Assembly: GCA_947626745.1 (NCBI GenBank) | Contig: CANQTF010000002.1 | Coordinates: 208,895 to 272,894 of the forward strand | DNA: 64,000 nucleotides | Origin: an uncultured Lachnospiraceae bacterium | Lineage (GTDB): Bacteria; Bacillota; Clostridia; Lachnospirales; Lachnospiraceae | Reading direction: 5' to 3' | Part shown: positions 44,780-55,833 of the stretch, piece after piece | How positions within the stretch are numbered: position 1 is the first letter of the stretch | Layout of the letters: each line of letters begins with the position of its first letter | Notes under the pieces: generated by a model | The model's database searches: none | What the model was told of the DNA's origin: nothing | Seen by the model: only the letters and a program-made list of their open reading frames with translations | Position numbers and translations under genes: made by a program

Positions 44780-45340
44780 TTGAGTACGTTAGCGACACAG
44801 ATGGTGTTGGCGTCTGCGCAGATGGAACCGAGACTGTTTGATCTGGATTTTCAGTTGTTACACGATGCGGTTTTGATGATCATTGCCGTATTCGCCCTGT
44901 TTTTGATCGCATCGCACTTCCTGTTCAATCCGGTCAGGAACATGATGCAGAGCAGACAGGACAGGATCAAGAATGAACTCGACAGCGCTGCGGCTGACAT
45001 GGAAGACGCGCGTGCGTTGAAGGAAGAGTACGAAGCGAAGCTGAAAAATATCGACAAAGAAGCCGAGGCTATTCTGAGCGAAGCGCGGAGCAAGGCGCTT
45101 GCCAACGAGAATAAGATCGTGGCACAGGCGAAGGAAGAGGCCGCAAGGATCATCGAGAGAGCCGGCGTGGAAGCTGAACTCGAGAAGAGCAAGGCCGTCG
45201 ATGAAGTGAAGCGCGAGATGGTGGTTCTGGCGTCTCTGATAGCGGGCAAGGTCGTAAATGCGGCGATCGACACGACCGTTCAGGACAGTCTGGTTGAAGA
45301 AACTTTGAAAGAAATAGGTGAGGGCACATGGCTAAGCTAG
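44780..45340 (+). CDS. atpF: ATP synthase F0 subunit b
   Basis: Peripheral stalk subunit. It starts with TTG at 44780, 8 nt after GGAGG. The 186 residues have one membrane helix (VLMIIAVFALFLIASHFL) and a long charged helix (DRIKNELDSAAADMEDARAL) that reaches F1. It overlaps atpH by 13 bp, suggesting coupled translation. Confidence 0.94.
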   Translation: MSTLATQMVLASAQMEPRLFDLDFQLLHDAVLMIIAVFALFLIASHFLFNPVRNMMQSRQDRIKNELDSAAADMEDARALKEEYEAKLKNIDKEAEAILSEARSKALANENKIVAQAKEEAARIIERAGVEAELEKSKAVDEVKREMVVLASLIAGKVVNAAIDTTVQDSLVEETLKEIGEGTWLS

Positions 45341-45873
45341 TTTCAAAGACATACGGTGACGCGCTGTTTGAACTTGCGGTTGAGAAAGATAAAGTCGATG
45401 TGCTGCTGGAGGAGACCGAACAGCTTAAGCAGGTGCTTTGCGAAAATGATGAGTTTGGCAGGTTGATGAATCACCCGAAGATCATCAAGGAAGAGAAGCT
45501 GCAGATCGCAAAGAATGTATTTGAAGGAAGAGTGTCCGATGAGCTGTTGGGCTTTCTCACGATCATCATCTCCAAAGACCGTTATCGGGACATCGATGCG
45601 ATCCTTGATTACTTTGTCGCGGAGGTCAAGCGGTATAAGGGGATCGGCATCGCTACGGTGACTACGGCCGCTCCGCTCAGGGAAGAACAGCGCAGGAGGA
45701 TAGAACAGAAACTGTTGGATACGACGCAGTACACGAAGATGGAGATGCATTATTGTCTGGATGAGACTCTGATCGGCGGCATGATCGTCCGCATCGGCGA
45801 CAGGGTCGTGGACAGCAGTATCAAGACAAAGCTGAGTGAGCTGCAGAAGGAATTACTGAAAGTTCAGCTCTGA
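45328..45873 (+). CDS. atpH: ATP synthase F1 subunit delta
   Basis: Links the b stalk to the top of the alpha3beta3 head. The 181 residues start MAKLVSKTYGDALFELAVEK and end with GGMIVRIGDRVVDSSIKTKL, the typical N-terminal helical domain and C-terminal strand. GGTGAGGG lies within the end of atpF. Confidence 0.95.
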   Translation: MAKLVSKTYGDALFELAVEKDKVDVLLEETEQLKQVLCENDEFGRLMNHPKIIKEEKLQIAKNVFEGRVSDELLGFLTIIISKDRYRDIDAILDYFVAEVKRYKGIGIATVTTAAPLREEQRRRIEQKLLDTTQYTKMEMHYCLDETLIGGMIVRIGDRVVDSSIKTKLSELQKELLKVQL

Positions 45874-45937
45874 GAAGATCCGGAGGGGTCGGGATCTGAA
45901 CTTGCGATCAAATAATTTAGAAGAAAGGTGCGTATGA

Positions 45938-47446
<1,509 letters not shown>

Positions 47447-47474
47447 AGAGAAGTAGAAAGAAGAAGGTGACGCT

Positions 47475-48338
47475 ATGGCCTCAATGAGAGACATTAAAAG
47501 GCGTAAAGGCAGTATACAGAGTACGCAGCAGATAACCAAAGCCATGAAACTTGTTTCTACCGTTAAACTGCAGAGGGCGAAACAGCGCGCGGAGCAGTCG
47601 AAGGCATACTTTAACTGTATGTATGAGACGGTGACCTCTATGCTGGCAAAAGCCGGCGGCCTGAATCATCCGTACCTGAAAGCCGGAGCCTCGGAGAAAA
47701 AGGCAGTCGTTGTGATCACCTCCAACAGAGGACTGGCCGGCGGCTACAATTCCAACGTGGTCAAACTGATCACCAAGGGCGATTTCAAAAAAGAGGATCT
47801 GGAGATCTATGCTATCGGCAAGAAAGGGAAGGATACCCTGCAGCGGCATGGCTATATGATCAAGGAGGACGATCCGGACATCATCGAAGAGCCGTCCTAT
47901 GTCGATGCAATGGCGATCAGCCGCAAGCTGCTCGCGTCCTATGCCGCGGGGGAGATTGGGGAGATCTATCTGGCGTATACGAGATTTAAGAACACCGTGG
48001 TGCATGAGCCTACGCTGCTTAAGCTTCTGCCCGTAGAGGCGTCTGAGGCGAAAGCTGACGCGCAGGAGACGGGCAGCAAAGCGATGATGAATTTTGAGCC
48101 TGAGGATGACGAGGCGCTGGATATGATCATTCCGAAATATGTTACCAGCCTGATCTACGGCGGCTTGGTAGAGGCGTGCGCGAGCGAAAACGGCGCGAGA
48201 ATGCAGGCTATGGATTCTGCGACGACGAATGCAGAGGAAATGATAGACCACCTGTCGCTGATGTACAACAGAGCGCGTCAGGGATCTATTACGCAGGAAT
48301 TAACAGAAATTATTGCAGGCGCAAACGCGATCTCATAG
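47475..48338 (+). CDS. atpG: ATP synthase F1 subunit gamma
   Basis: Central rotor shaft, 287 residues. The N-terminal helix ASMRDIKRRKGSIQSTQQIT and the C-terminal helix MIDHLSLMYNRARQGSITQE form the coiled coil; VVITSNRGLAGGYNSN lies between. AGAAGGTGACGCT precedes the start. Confidence 0.97.
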   Translation: MASMRDIKRRKGSIQSTQQITKAMKLVSTVKLQRAKQRAEQSKAYFNCMYETVTSMLAKAGGLNHPYLKAGASEKKAVVVITSNRGLAGGYNSNVVKLITKGDFKKEDLEIYAIGKKGKDTLQRHGYMIKEDDPDIIEEPSYVDAMAISRKLLASYAAGEIGEIYLAYTRFKNTVVHEPTLLKLLPVEASEAKADAQETGSKAMMNFEPEDDEALDMIIPKYVTSLIYGGLVEACASENGARMQAMDSATTNAEEMIDHLSLMYNRARQGSITQELTEIIAGANAIS

Positions 48339-48374
48339 CGAGGGAGCGGTTTGCACACGAATAAACGTGAGTGA

Positions 48375-49796
<1,422 letters not shown>

Positions 49797-49827
49797 GACA
49801 GGCGGTTTCGTAAGGGAGCAGTAGCAT

Positions 49828-50238
49828 ATGGCTGATGATAACAGAAATTTTACTTTAAAGATCATTACACCGGACAGGGTCTTCTATGAGGATGAGGTAT
49901 CCATGGTGGAGTTCAATACGGTGGAGGGCGAAGTCGGCATCTACAAGGATCATATTCCGATGACGATGATCATCGCCCCCGGTATCCTGACGATCACCAG
50001 AGGAGACGAGGTGAAGGAAGCCGCGCTCCATGCGGGTTTCACGGAGGTCCTGCCGGATAAGGTCACGATCCTCGCCGAGATCATAGAATGGCCGGCAGAG
50101 ATTGATGTGGCGCGTGCCGAGGAAGCTAGATCGCGCGCCGAGGAAAGGATCAGAGAGCACGCGCCGGGAACGGATATGGCCAGAGCGGAACTGGCGCTGA
50201 AGCGTGCCGTGGCAAGGATCGAGAGCGTTCGGGAATAA
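49828..50238 (+). CDS. atpC: ATP synthase F1 subunit epsilon
   Basis: Rotor-foot subunit that can inhibit ATP hydrolysis. The 136 residues have the N-terminal barrel (FTLKIITPDRVFYEDEVSMV, GEVGIYKDHIPMT) and a helical hairpin (ARAEEARSRAEERIREH). It closes the operon, followed by a terminator. Confidence 0.96.
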   Translation: MADDNRNFTLKIITPDRVFYEDEVSMVEFNTVEGEVGIYKDHIPMTMIIAPGILTITRGDEVKEAALHAGFTEVLPDKVTILAEIIEWPAEIDVARAEEARSRAEERIREHAPGTDMARAELALKRAVARIESVRE

Positions 50239-50255
50239 TACAGACAGGCAAGAAG

Positions 50256-50285
50256 AGGGGCGGTTCACAATCCGCCCCTTTTTTC
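50256..50285 (+). terminator. Terminator of the atp operon
   Basis: AGGGGCGG TTCACAAT CCGCCCCT (50256-50279), an 8-bp GC-rich stem, then TTTTTT. Confidence 0.92.
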
Positions 50286-50322
50286 ATATGATAGGATAAA
50301 AAGGCACAAAGCGGGGTGCGGT

Positions 50323-50694
50323 ATGAATCAGTCCAGAATCTTGCCGTTCTATATGGCATATCCTTTGCCTCTATACTATCAGCAGGAAGACAGCGTTACG
50401 AGGGATCTGGAATATCTGCAGCAGCTGTATCCGGTACAGGCGAAAAAGTATCAGAAGATCATAGCGGAGACGCTGGACCATATGGATTACGAGGGCAGCA
50501 TGATCTATGATGAATACCCTGACAGATGGCAGCTCTACCGGTTGACGCAGATCATCACGGACAGGATCAGGGACGCGGAAGGCGGAGCTGATGATGCGGA
50601 CGACGCGCAGATGAACGAATTCATACAGATCCTCATATTCTATGAGATCTACAGGAAACGACATACGAACCGCAGAGGGATCTTAAAATTTTAG
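50323..50694 (+). CDS. Hypothetical soluble protein, 123 residues
   Basis: I recognise no family. The protein begins MNQSRILPFYMAYPLPLYYQ, is mainly helical (DLEYLQQLYPVQAKKYQKII, AQMNEFIQILIFYEIYRKRH), has an acidic Ala/Asp patch in the middle and ends in a basic tail. A weak GGGGTGCGG precedes the ATG. It lies alone between the atp terminator and a promoter that overlaps its stop. Base composition and codon use match the neighbours, so it is probably real. Confidence 0.65.
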   Translation: MNQSRILPFYMAYPLPLYYQQEDSVTRDLEYLQQLYPVQAKKYQKIIAETLDHMDYEGSMIYDEYPDRWQLYRLTQIITDRIRDAEGGADDADDAQMNEFIQILIFYEIYRKRHTNRRGILKF

Positions 50695-50723
50695 TTGTGG
50701 TTTTACCGCAATCTTATTAAAAT
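50695..50723 (+). promoter_or_regulatory. Promoter of the methyltransferase/anchored protein operon
   Basis: TTGTGG (50695-50700), 17 bp, TAAAAT (50718-50723), directly after the preceding stop codon. Confidence 0.55.
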
Positions 50724-50778
50724 AGAGTCAGGGCGCAGACGGTGCGGCTAAGATCATTGTTTCGGGGCGAGGTACAAA

Positions 50779-51957
50779 ATGCAAGCAGAGCTTACGCTGC
50801 AGACGCTTTTGCAGGAAACTGTGAACGAGGGACTCTATCAGATCATTCTCAGCAATCCGAGAGCAAAGGACAAAGTATGCAAGATAAAGATCAGACCCGT
50901 CATGGTAAAGGGCGGACTTCTCTTTCAGAAGACCGCATACGAAGGTACGCAGGTGTTTCATGAAAATCTGAAACAGAGCGAGATCATCAGGCAGACACAG
51001 GAGCTGCTTGCGCATGATTTCCGGCAGGGCGAGATCGAACACAGGCAGTGTAAGGCAATCGTTATGGTCAGCAAAAAGGGAAAGACCACGATCAAAAGAA
51101 GACAGACGGAAAATGCCGGAGCGGGATCGGAGACGGAGCAAACAGTGCAGTTTTCCCATAACAGGATCAAACGGCATATTCTGGAAGAGGGCATTCCGGT
51201 TCCGTTTCTGATCGATCTGGGCGTGCAGACGACGGAAGGCCGGATCGTCCGCTCCCGCTATGACAAATTTAAACAGATCAACCGTTTTCTGGAATTTATT
51301 GAGGATATTCTGCCAACACTCTCAAAGGAGAGGACCGTCCGTATCATAGATTTTGGCTGCGGAAAGTCCTACCTGATCTTTGCCATATACTACTATCTGC
51401 ATGAGTTGAAGGGCTACGATGTGGATATCACGGGGCTGGATCTCAAGGCGGCTGTCATCGAGGACTGTAACCGCCTGTGCGAAAAGTACGGATATGAGAA
51501 GCTCCGCTTTGTCCTAGGCGATATTGCGGCATATGACAGCGAGAGCGCGGTGGATATGGTCGTGACACTGCACGCGTACGATACGGCCACGGATCATGCA
51601 TTGGCGAAGGCCGTCCAATGGGGCGCCAAAGTCATTTTGTCCGTACCCTGCTGTCAGCATGAGGTAAACCGCCAGATTCACAGCGACGAGCTGGAGCCGC
51701 TTCTTCGATACGGCATCATCAAGGAGAGAATGGCGGCGCTTATCACGGATGCCATGCGGGCAAATCTGCTCGACGCATCGGGATATGAGACAAGCATCCT
51801 TGAATTTATCGATATGGAACATACGCCGAAGAATCTGCTGATCCGCGCGGTAAAACGACAAGAGGGCGACGAGCGGAGGCAGAGGGAGACGCGGCGGAAG
51901 GCCGATGCGGTTGCGGAATTTCTGCATATCGATCCGGCTCTGAAGAGGTTATTATGA
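50779..51957 (+). CDS. SAM-dependent methyltransferase of the GSTCD/METTL25 type (Methyltransf_32-like)
   Basis: The N-terminal ~170 residues contain a basic, possibly RNA-binding part (VSKKGKTTIKRRQTEN). The catalytic half has RIIDFGCGKSYLIFAIYYYL (SAM motif I), ITGLDLKAAVIEDCNRL, MVVTLHAYDTATDHAL and the characteristic ILSVPCCQHEVNRQI. These signatures fit the Methyltransf_32 family, suspected to modify RNA; the substrate is unknown. Length 392. It overlaps the next gene by 4 bp (ATGA), so their translation is coupled. Confidence 0.82.
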   Translation: MQAELTLQTLLQETVNEGLYQIILSNPRAKDKVCKIKIRPVMVKGGLLFQKTAYEGTQVFHENLKQSEIIRQTQELLAHDFRQGEIEHRQCKAIVMVSKKGKTTIKRRQTENAGAGSETEQTVQFSHNRIKRHILEEGIPVPFLIDLGVQTTEGRIVRSRYDKFKQINRFLEFIEDILPTLSKERTVRIIDFGCGKSYLIFAIYYYLHELKGYDVDITGLDLKAAVIEDCNRLCEKYGYEKLRFVLGDIAAYDSESAVDMVVTLHAYDTATDHALAKAVQWGAKVILSVPCCQHEVNRQIHSDELEPLLRYGIIKERMAALITDAMRANLLDASGYETSILEFIDMEHTPKNLLIRAVKRQEGDERRQRETRRKADAVAEFLHIDPALKRLL

Positions 51958-54503
51958 AAAAAGCGATCATAAAAGGGGTTATCCTTGGCGGCGTCTTTGC
52001 GTTGGCGCTTGCGCTGATCAGCAGGATCATGAATCAGGGAAACACCGATATGACAACTGAAATGAGCGAGCCGACTTATCCGATCTTATCTCTGTTCGCG
52101 GAGGGGCATCTCGTCAACAGTCTGCACGGCTATGCGGACAGTATGGATACCGCGCATCTGCGGGATACGATACAGCCGGTGGGAAGCGACAGGAAGATTG
52201 AAGCGCGGATCGAGACGTACGGTGACGCTATCGGCAGTATTGCCTTTGAGGTCAGGAGCATCAACGGGGAGCGGCTTGTGGAGAGCACCGAAGTGGAGGA
52301 ATACGAGCAGGAGGACTCCGCGGTTCATTTCAGCATTACGCTGAAGGATCTGATCGACAGCGATACAGAGTATATGCTCGTCTTTCTTGTGACACCGGAA
52401 GGGCGGTCGCCGATACGCTACTATACCCGCATCGTGCTGAGCGATTCGCTCCATGTGCGGGACAAACTGGATTATATCGTGGACTTTCACCAACGCACAT
52501 TTGACAAAGAAGCGGCCAAGACATTGACCAAATATCTGGAATCCAATGCCGAGGGGGATAACACGACCTTTCATAAGGTGACGATACACAGCAGCTTTGA
52601 CCAGATCACCTGGGGGACGCTGCGCGTCAATGAGATCACGGAGCCGAGCATCGCCATTAAGGAACTGACCGACCAGATGGGGACGTTCGTGATAGAATAC
52701 CTTGCCTCCGTCCGGGACGGACAGGAGGAAAACTACTATAAGATAAGAGAGTATTACCGGATACGGTACACGCCGGACAGGATGTATCTGCTCGACTATG
52801 AGCGGACGATGGATCAGATCTTTGACGAGACGGCGGACGGCTATGTCAACGATAAGATGATGCTGGGGATCGTCGGCGAGGACGTGGAGCTGGTGGAGAG
52901 CGACGGCGGCAACGTGTTTGCCTACACGGTATCCGATAAGCTGTATGCCTACAACGTGACCGACAATAAGCTGGCCAGACTCTTCAGCTTCTATGGCAAT
53001 ACGGAGGGCTTGTCGGATGCGAGAAAGATGTATGACAGGCATGATATCAAAATATTGTCGGTTGACGAGACGGGGAGCGTAACCTTCCTTGTATACGGTT
53101 ATATGAACAGGGGCCGTCATGAGGGCGGCGTAGGCGCGGCGGTCTATTATTACAGCAGTACGACCAACACGGTGGAAGAACTGATCTACGTTCCTTACAA
53201 CAGATCCTATGAGATGCTGGCGGAAAATATAAACCAATTGTCCTATGTGAATAAGGCCGGGATCTGTTACTTTCTTTTAGATGGCAGCGTGTATGCGGTA
53301 GATCTGGAATCCAAGGTCTGCCAGACGGTGGCGTCAGGCTTGCGGGAAGGCAGCTACCGCGTGTCCGATTCCAACAAGATGCTTGTGTGGCAGGAGGGAG
53401 ATGACCCGTATGCGGGCAGCAGCCTTACCCTCATCAATCTGAGCACGCAGAGGCAGACTTCCGTTCCGGCGGGCAGCGGAGAATATATATCCGTGCTCGG
53501 CTTCATGGAGGAAGATCTGATATACGGCTTGACGAAAAAGACGGACATTGTGGTAAGCAGCGCGGGCATACCGACGTTCCCGATGTACTGTGTGCGGATC
53601 CAGGGAGACGACGGCAGCGTTTTGAAAACATACAGCAAAGACGGTGTGTATGTGACCGACAGCGCGATCGAGGGAAACCAGATCACACTGACAAGAGTTG
53701 CGTGGGACGAGGAGAGCGGGACTTACAGGTCTGTCGAAAACGACCAGATCATGAGCACCGAGCAGGTCGAGGCGGGAAGCAATCAGCTCAGCTACGTTGT
53801 GACCGAGAATTACGAGACGATCTGCCAGATCGACGTAAAAGACGAAATAGACGCAAAAGGACTCCAGCATCTGGCGCCGAAGGAAGTGCTTTTTGAGGGG
53901 AACAGAGTGATAGAGACACAGCGCGGCGGAACGCAGACGGTGTCTGCGCGCTATTATGTATACGGCAGGAATGGCATAGAGGGGATCTATGTCGATCCGG
54001 GTGAGGCGGTGGCCTGTGCCTATGAGGTGTCCGGCTCGGTGACAGACGACGAGGGCGGATATATCTGGCGGCGTGTGATAAGGAGCACGCGGAATCAGAT
54101 CATGGCGATCACCGAGGAGGCTGTGTCGGAGACGAGTACCGCGCTCGCGGTATGTCTTGACACCATGCTGAAGTACGAGGGGATCTCCAGAAGTACGCAG
54201 AGGCTGTTGGACCGCGGAGAATCCGTATTCTCGATCTTGGATTCGGATCTGCGGGACTGCACGATACTGGATCTGTCCGGCTGTGCGTTGGATGCCGTTT
54301 TGTACTATGTGAATCAGGATATTCCGGTGCTCGCTCTGTTGGACGACGGCAGTGCAGTGCTTATCGTCGGTTTTAATGAGTTGAATATCGTCGTGATGGA
54401 TCCGGTTACGGGCACTCTTTACAAAAAGGGCATGAACGATTCGACCGCGTGGTTTGCGGAAAACGGGAATCGGTTCATCACTTATGTGCGAAAGGGCGAC
54501 TGA
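51954..54503 (+). CDS. Large membrane-anchored protein of unknown function with C39-like C-terminal domain
   Basis: Not a family I can name. The 849 residues start with a single anchor helix (GVILGGVFALALALISRI), so the rest is likely outside the cell. The middle (about 300-640) looks like a beta-propeller, with repeats such as VSDKLYAYNVTDNKLARLFS and LDGSVYAVDLESKVCQTVAS. The last ~130 residues resemble a C39/papain-like domain (ALAVCLDTMLKYEG, DAVLYYVNQDIPVLALLDDG, VGFNELNIVVMDPVTG). The usual nucleophile Cys and catalytic His positions seem replaced by Ala/Ser-type residues, so it is probably a non-enzymatic binding domain. ATGA overlap with the methyltransferase gene. Confidence 0.75.
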   Translation: MKKAIIKGVILGGVFALALALISRIMNQGNTDMTTEMSEPTYPILSLFAEGHLVNSLHGYADSMDTAHLRDTIQPVGSDRKIEARIETYGDAIGSIAFEVRSINGERLVESTEVEEYEQEDSAVHFSITLKDLIDSDTEYMLVFLVTPEGRSPIRYYTRIVLSDSLHVRDKLDYIVDFHQRTFDKEAAKTLTKYLESNAEGDNTTFHKVTIHSSFDQITWGTLRVNEITEPSIAIKELTDQMGTFVIEYLASVRDGQEENYYKIREYYRIRYTPDRMYLLDYERTMDQIFDETADGYVNDKMMLGIVGEDVELVESDGGNVFAYTVSDKLYAYNVTDNKLARLFSFYGNTEGLSDARKMYDRHDIKILSVDETGSVTFLVYGYMNRGRHEGGVGAAVYYYSSTTNTVEELIYVPYNRSYEMLAENINQLSYVNKAGICYFLLDGSVYAVDLESKVCQTVASGLREGSYRVSDSNKMLVWQEGDDPYAGSSLTLINLSTQRQTSVPAGSGEYISVLGFMEEDLIYGLTKKTDIVVSSAGIPTFPMYCVRIQGDDGSVLKTYSKDGVYVTDSAIEGNQITLTRVAWDEESGTYRSVENDQIMSTEQVEAGSNQLSYVVTENYETICQIDVKDEIDAKGLQHLAPKEVLFEGNRVIETQRGGTQTVSARYYVYGRNGIEGIYVDPGEAVACAYEVSGSVTDDEGGYIWRRVIRSTRNQIMAITEEAVSETSTALAVCLDTMLKYEGISRSTQRLLDRGESVFSILDSDLRDCTILDLSGCALDAVLYYVNQDIPVLALLDDGSAVLIVGFNELNIVVMDPVTGTLYKKGMNDSTAWFAENGNRFITYVRKGD

Positions 54504-54542
54504 GGGCAGACGGCACACAGGGCATGACGAAGGAGGAAAAGG

Positions 54543-55205
54543 GTGCGGAAAACGGATGCGGTTCTTTTTGATATGGACGGCGTTATCTTTGACAGCGAGC
54601 GGCTGGTGCTGGAGTGCTGGGAAAAGACGGGCGGGGAATATGGACTTGCGAACATGCGTGAGGTGTTTCTGTCCTGTATTGGAACAAACAGTGTCAGGAC
54701 AAAAGAGATCGTACTGGAGCATTATGGAGCTGCCTTTCCCTATGAGGAATTCTGCGGGAAAGCTTCGGCCCTGTTTCACGAGATCGTGGACCGCGACGGA
54801 CTGCCCGTGAAAATTGGGGTCCGTGAACTGCTGGACTGTTTGAGAGAGAACGATATCCCGCTGGCGCTGGCGTCCTCCACCAGACTGGCGGTCGTGACAC
54901 AGGAACTAAAACAGGCCGGCTTATACGGATATTTCCGTGTGGTGATGGGAGGAGATCAGCTAAGGCACAGCAAACCGGCGCCGGATATTTATCTCATGAC
55001 CTGTGAAAAACTGGGCGTCCGGCCTGAAGGCTGCTATGCGATAGAGGATTCTTATAACGGCATCCGCGCCGCATACAGCGCAGGCATCAGGCCGATCATG
55101 GTTCCCGATATGCTCCCGCCGACAGAGGAGATGCGGGATAAGAGCGAGGCCGTACTGGACGATCTGCTGCAGGTCAGGGATTGGCTGTCAGCGGCAGCCA
55201 AATAG
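54543..55205 (+). CDS. HAD-superfamily phosphatase / beta-phosphoglucomutase-like hydrolase
   Basis: A GTG start after AAGGAGG gives 220 residues. HAD motif I FDMDGVIFDSE (Asp10, Asp12), motif II ASSTR, motif III Lys in HSKPAPDIYL and motif IV AIEDSYNGIRAA are present, with a helical cap between I and II. The substrate is a small phosphorylated metabolite that cannot be specified. It follows the anchored protein by 39 bp and is probably in the same transcript. Its 3' end overlaps the convergent queT by 18 bp. Confidence 0.88.
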   Translation: MRKTDAVLFDMDGVIFDSERLVLECWEKTGGEYGLANMREVFLSCIGTNSVRTKEIVLEHYGAAFPYEEFCGKASALFHEIVDRDGLPVKIGVRELLDCLRENDIPLALASSTRLAVVTQELKQAGLYGYFRVVMGGDQLRHSKPAPDIYLMTCEKLGVRPEGCYAIEDSYNGIRAAYSAGIRPIMVPDMLPPTEEMRDKSEAVLDDLLQVRDWLSAAAK

Positions 55206-55706
55206 CGTGCCGCGGTATTTTTCCAGCGCGAACAGCAGTATCATGCCGAGAATGCCGCAGGAGATCACTTCACCTGCGCCGACGGTCAGGCAGTAATAGC
55301 CGAAGCACTGCAGGAGGGACAGGCCCTCGATCAGCAGCCCGTAGCCGTAGATCAGCACTAACGGCACGATGATCGTGTTGGCGAGGATCGGGCAGACAGG
55401 AGCAAGCCATTTCCGCTTGCGCAGCGCGTAAGTGCCGAGCGCGCCTAAGAGCGTTGCGATACTGCCGAAGATGATGTCCGGCAGGGCACAGCCTGTCAGG
55501 ATATTGCTCAGCAGACAACCGATAAAGAGGCCGGGGATCGCAGCGGGAGTGAAATAAGGCAGGATCGTGAGTGCCTCGGAGAAGCGGACCTGCACGGGGT
55601 ATTTGGCAAGTCCGAAGGCGTTGGCGATAAACGTCAGCACCACGTAGATGGCGGCGATCATAGCCGCCCGTGTCAGAAATGCTGCATTCTTGTTTTTCAT
55701 ATTCAT
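55188..55706 (-). CDS. queT: QueT-family ECF transporter substrate-binding protein
   Basis: The S-component of an energy-coupling-factor transporter predicted to import queuosine precursors. The 172 residues contain about six helices, with the family stretches AAIYVVLTFIANAFGLAKYP, VQVRFSEALTILPYF and GLFIGCLLSNI. The start is the ATG at 55706, or the ATG at 55700, both after AAAGGAG. A preQ1-I riboswitch lies directly upstream, supporting the substrate call. The ECF ATPase/T parts are encoded elsewhere. Confidence 0.9.
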   Translation of the reverse strand: MNMKNKNAAFLTRAAMIAAIYVVLTFIANAFGLAKYPVQVRFSEALTILPYFTPAAIPGLFIGCLLSNILTGCALPDIIFGSIATLLGALGTYALRKRKWLAPVCPILANTIIVPLVLIYGYGLLIEGLSLLQCFGYYCLTVGAGEVISCGILGMILLFALEKYRGTLFGCR

Positions 55707-55710
55707 TTGT

Positions 55711-55755
55711 CTCCTTTAGTTTTGTTTTACGTGAGGAAGGTCTCGAACTCACGGT
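55711..55755 (-). promoter_or_regulatory. PreQ1 class I riboswitch of queT
   Basis: On the - strand the P1 stem CGTGAG/CTCACG (55753-55748, 55735-55730) encloses a 12-nt loop TTCGAGACCTTC. An A-rich tail with AAAACTAAAGGAG follows. This fits the compact preQ1-I layout, GGUUCG..ACC..UCCC then AAAAAACUARGGAG. The tail contains the ribosome binding site, so ligand-induced pseudoknot formation should block translation. Confidence 0.75.
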
Positions 55756-55797
55756 ATTTCCTGAAAACCCGCGTATCTGCGGGAAATCAACGTTTTG

Positions 55798-55806
55798 AGT
55801 ATAGCA
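55798..55806 (-). promoter_or_regulatory. Extended -10 promoter of queT
   Basis: On the - strand TGCTATACT, with no clear -35. The leader then contains a hairpin (CCCGC...GCGGG, about 55766-55783) followed by TTTTC and the riboswitch. The hairpin may instead terminate prs. Confidence 0.4.
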
Positions 55807-55833
55807 TGACAGAACTAGCGCGGGCGGGCAGCT

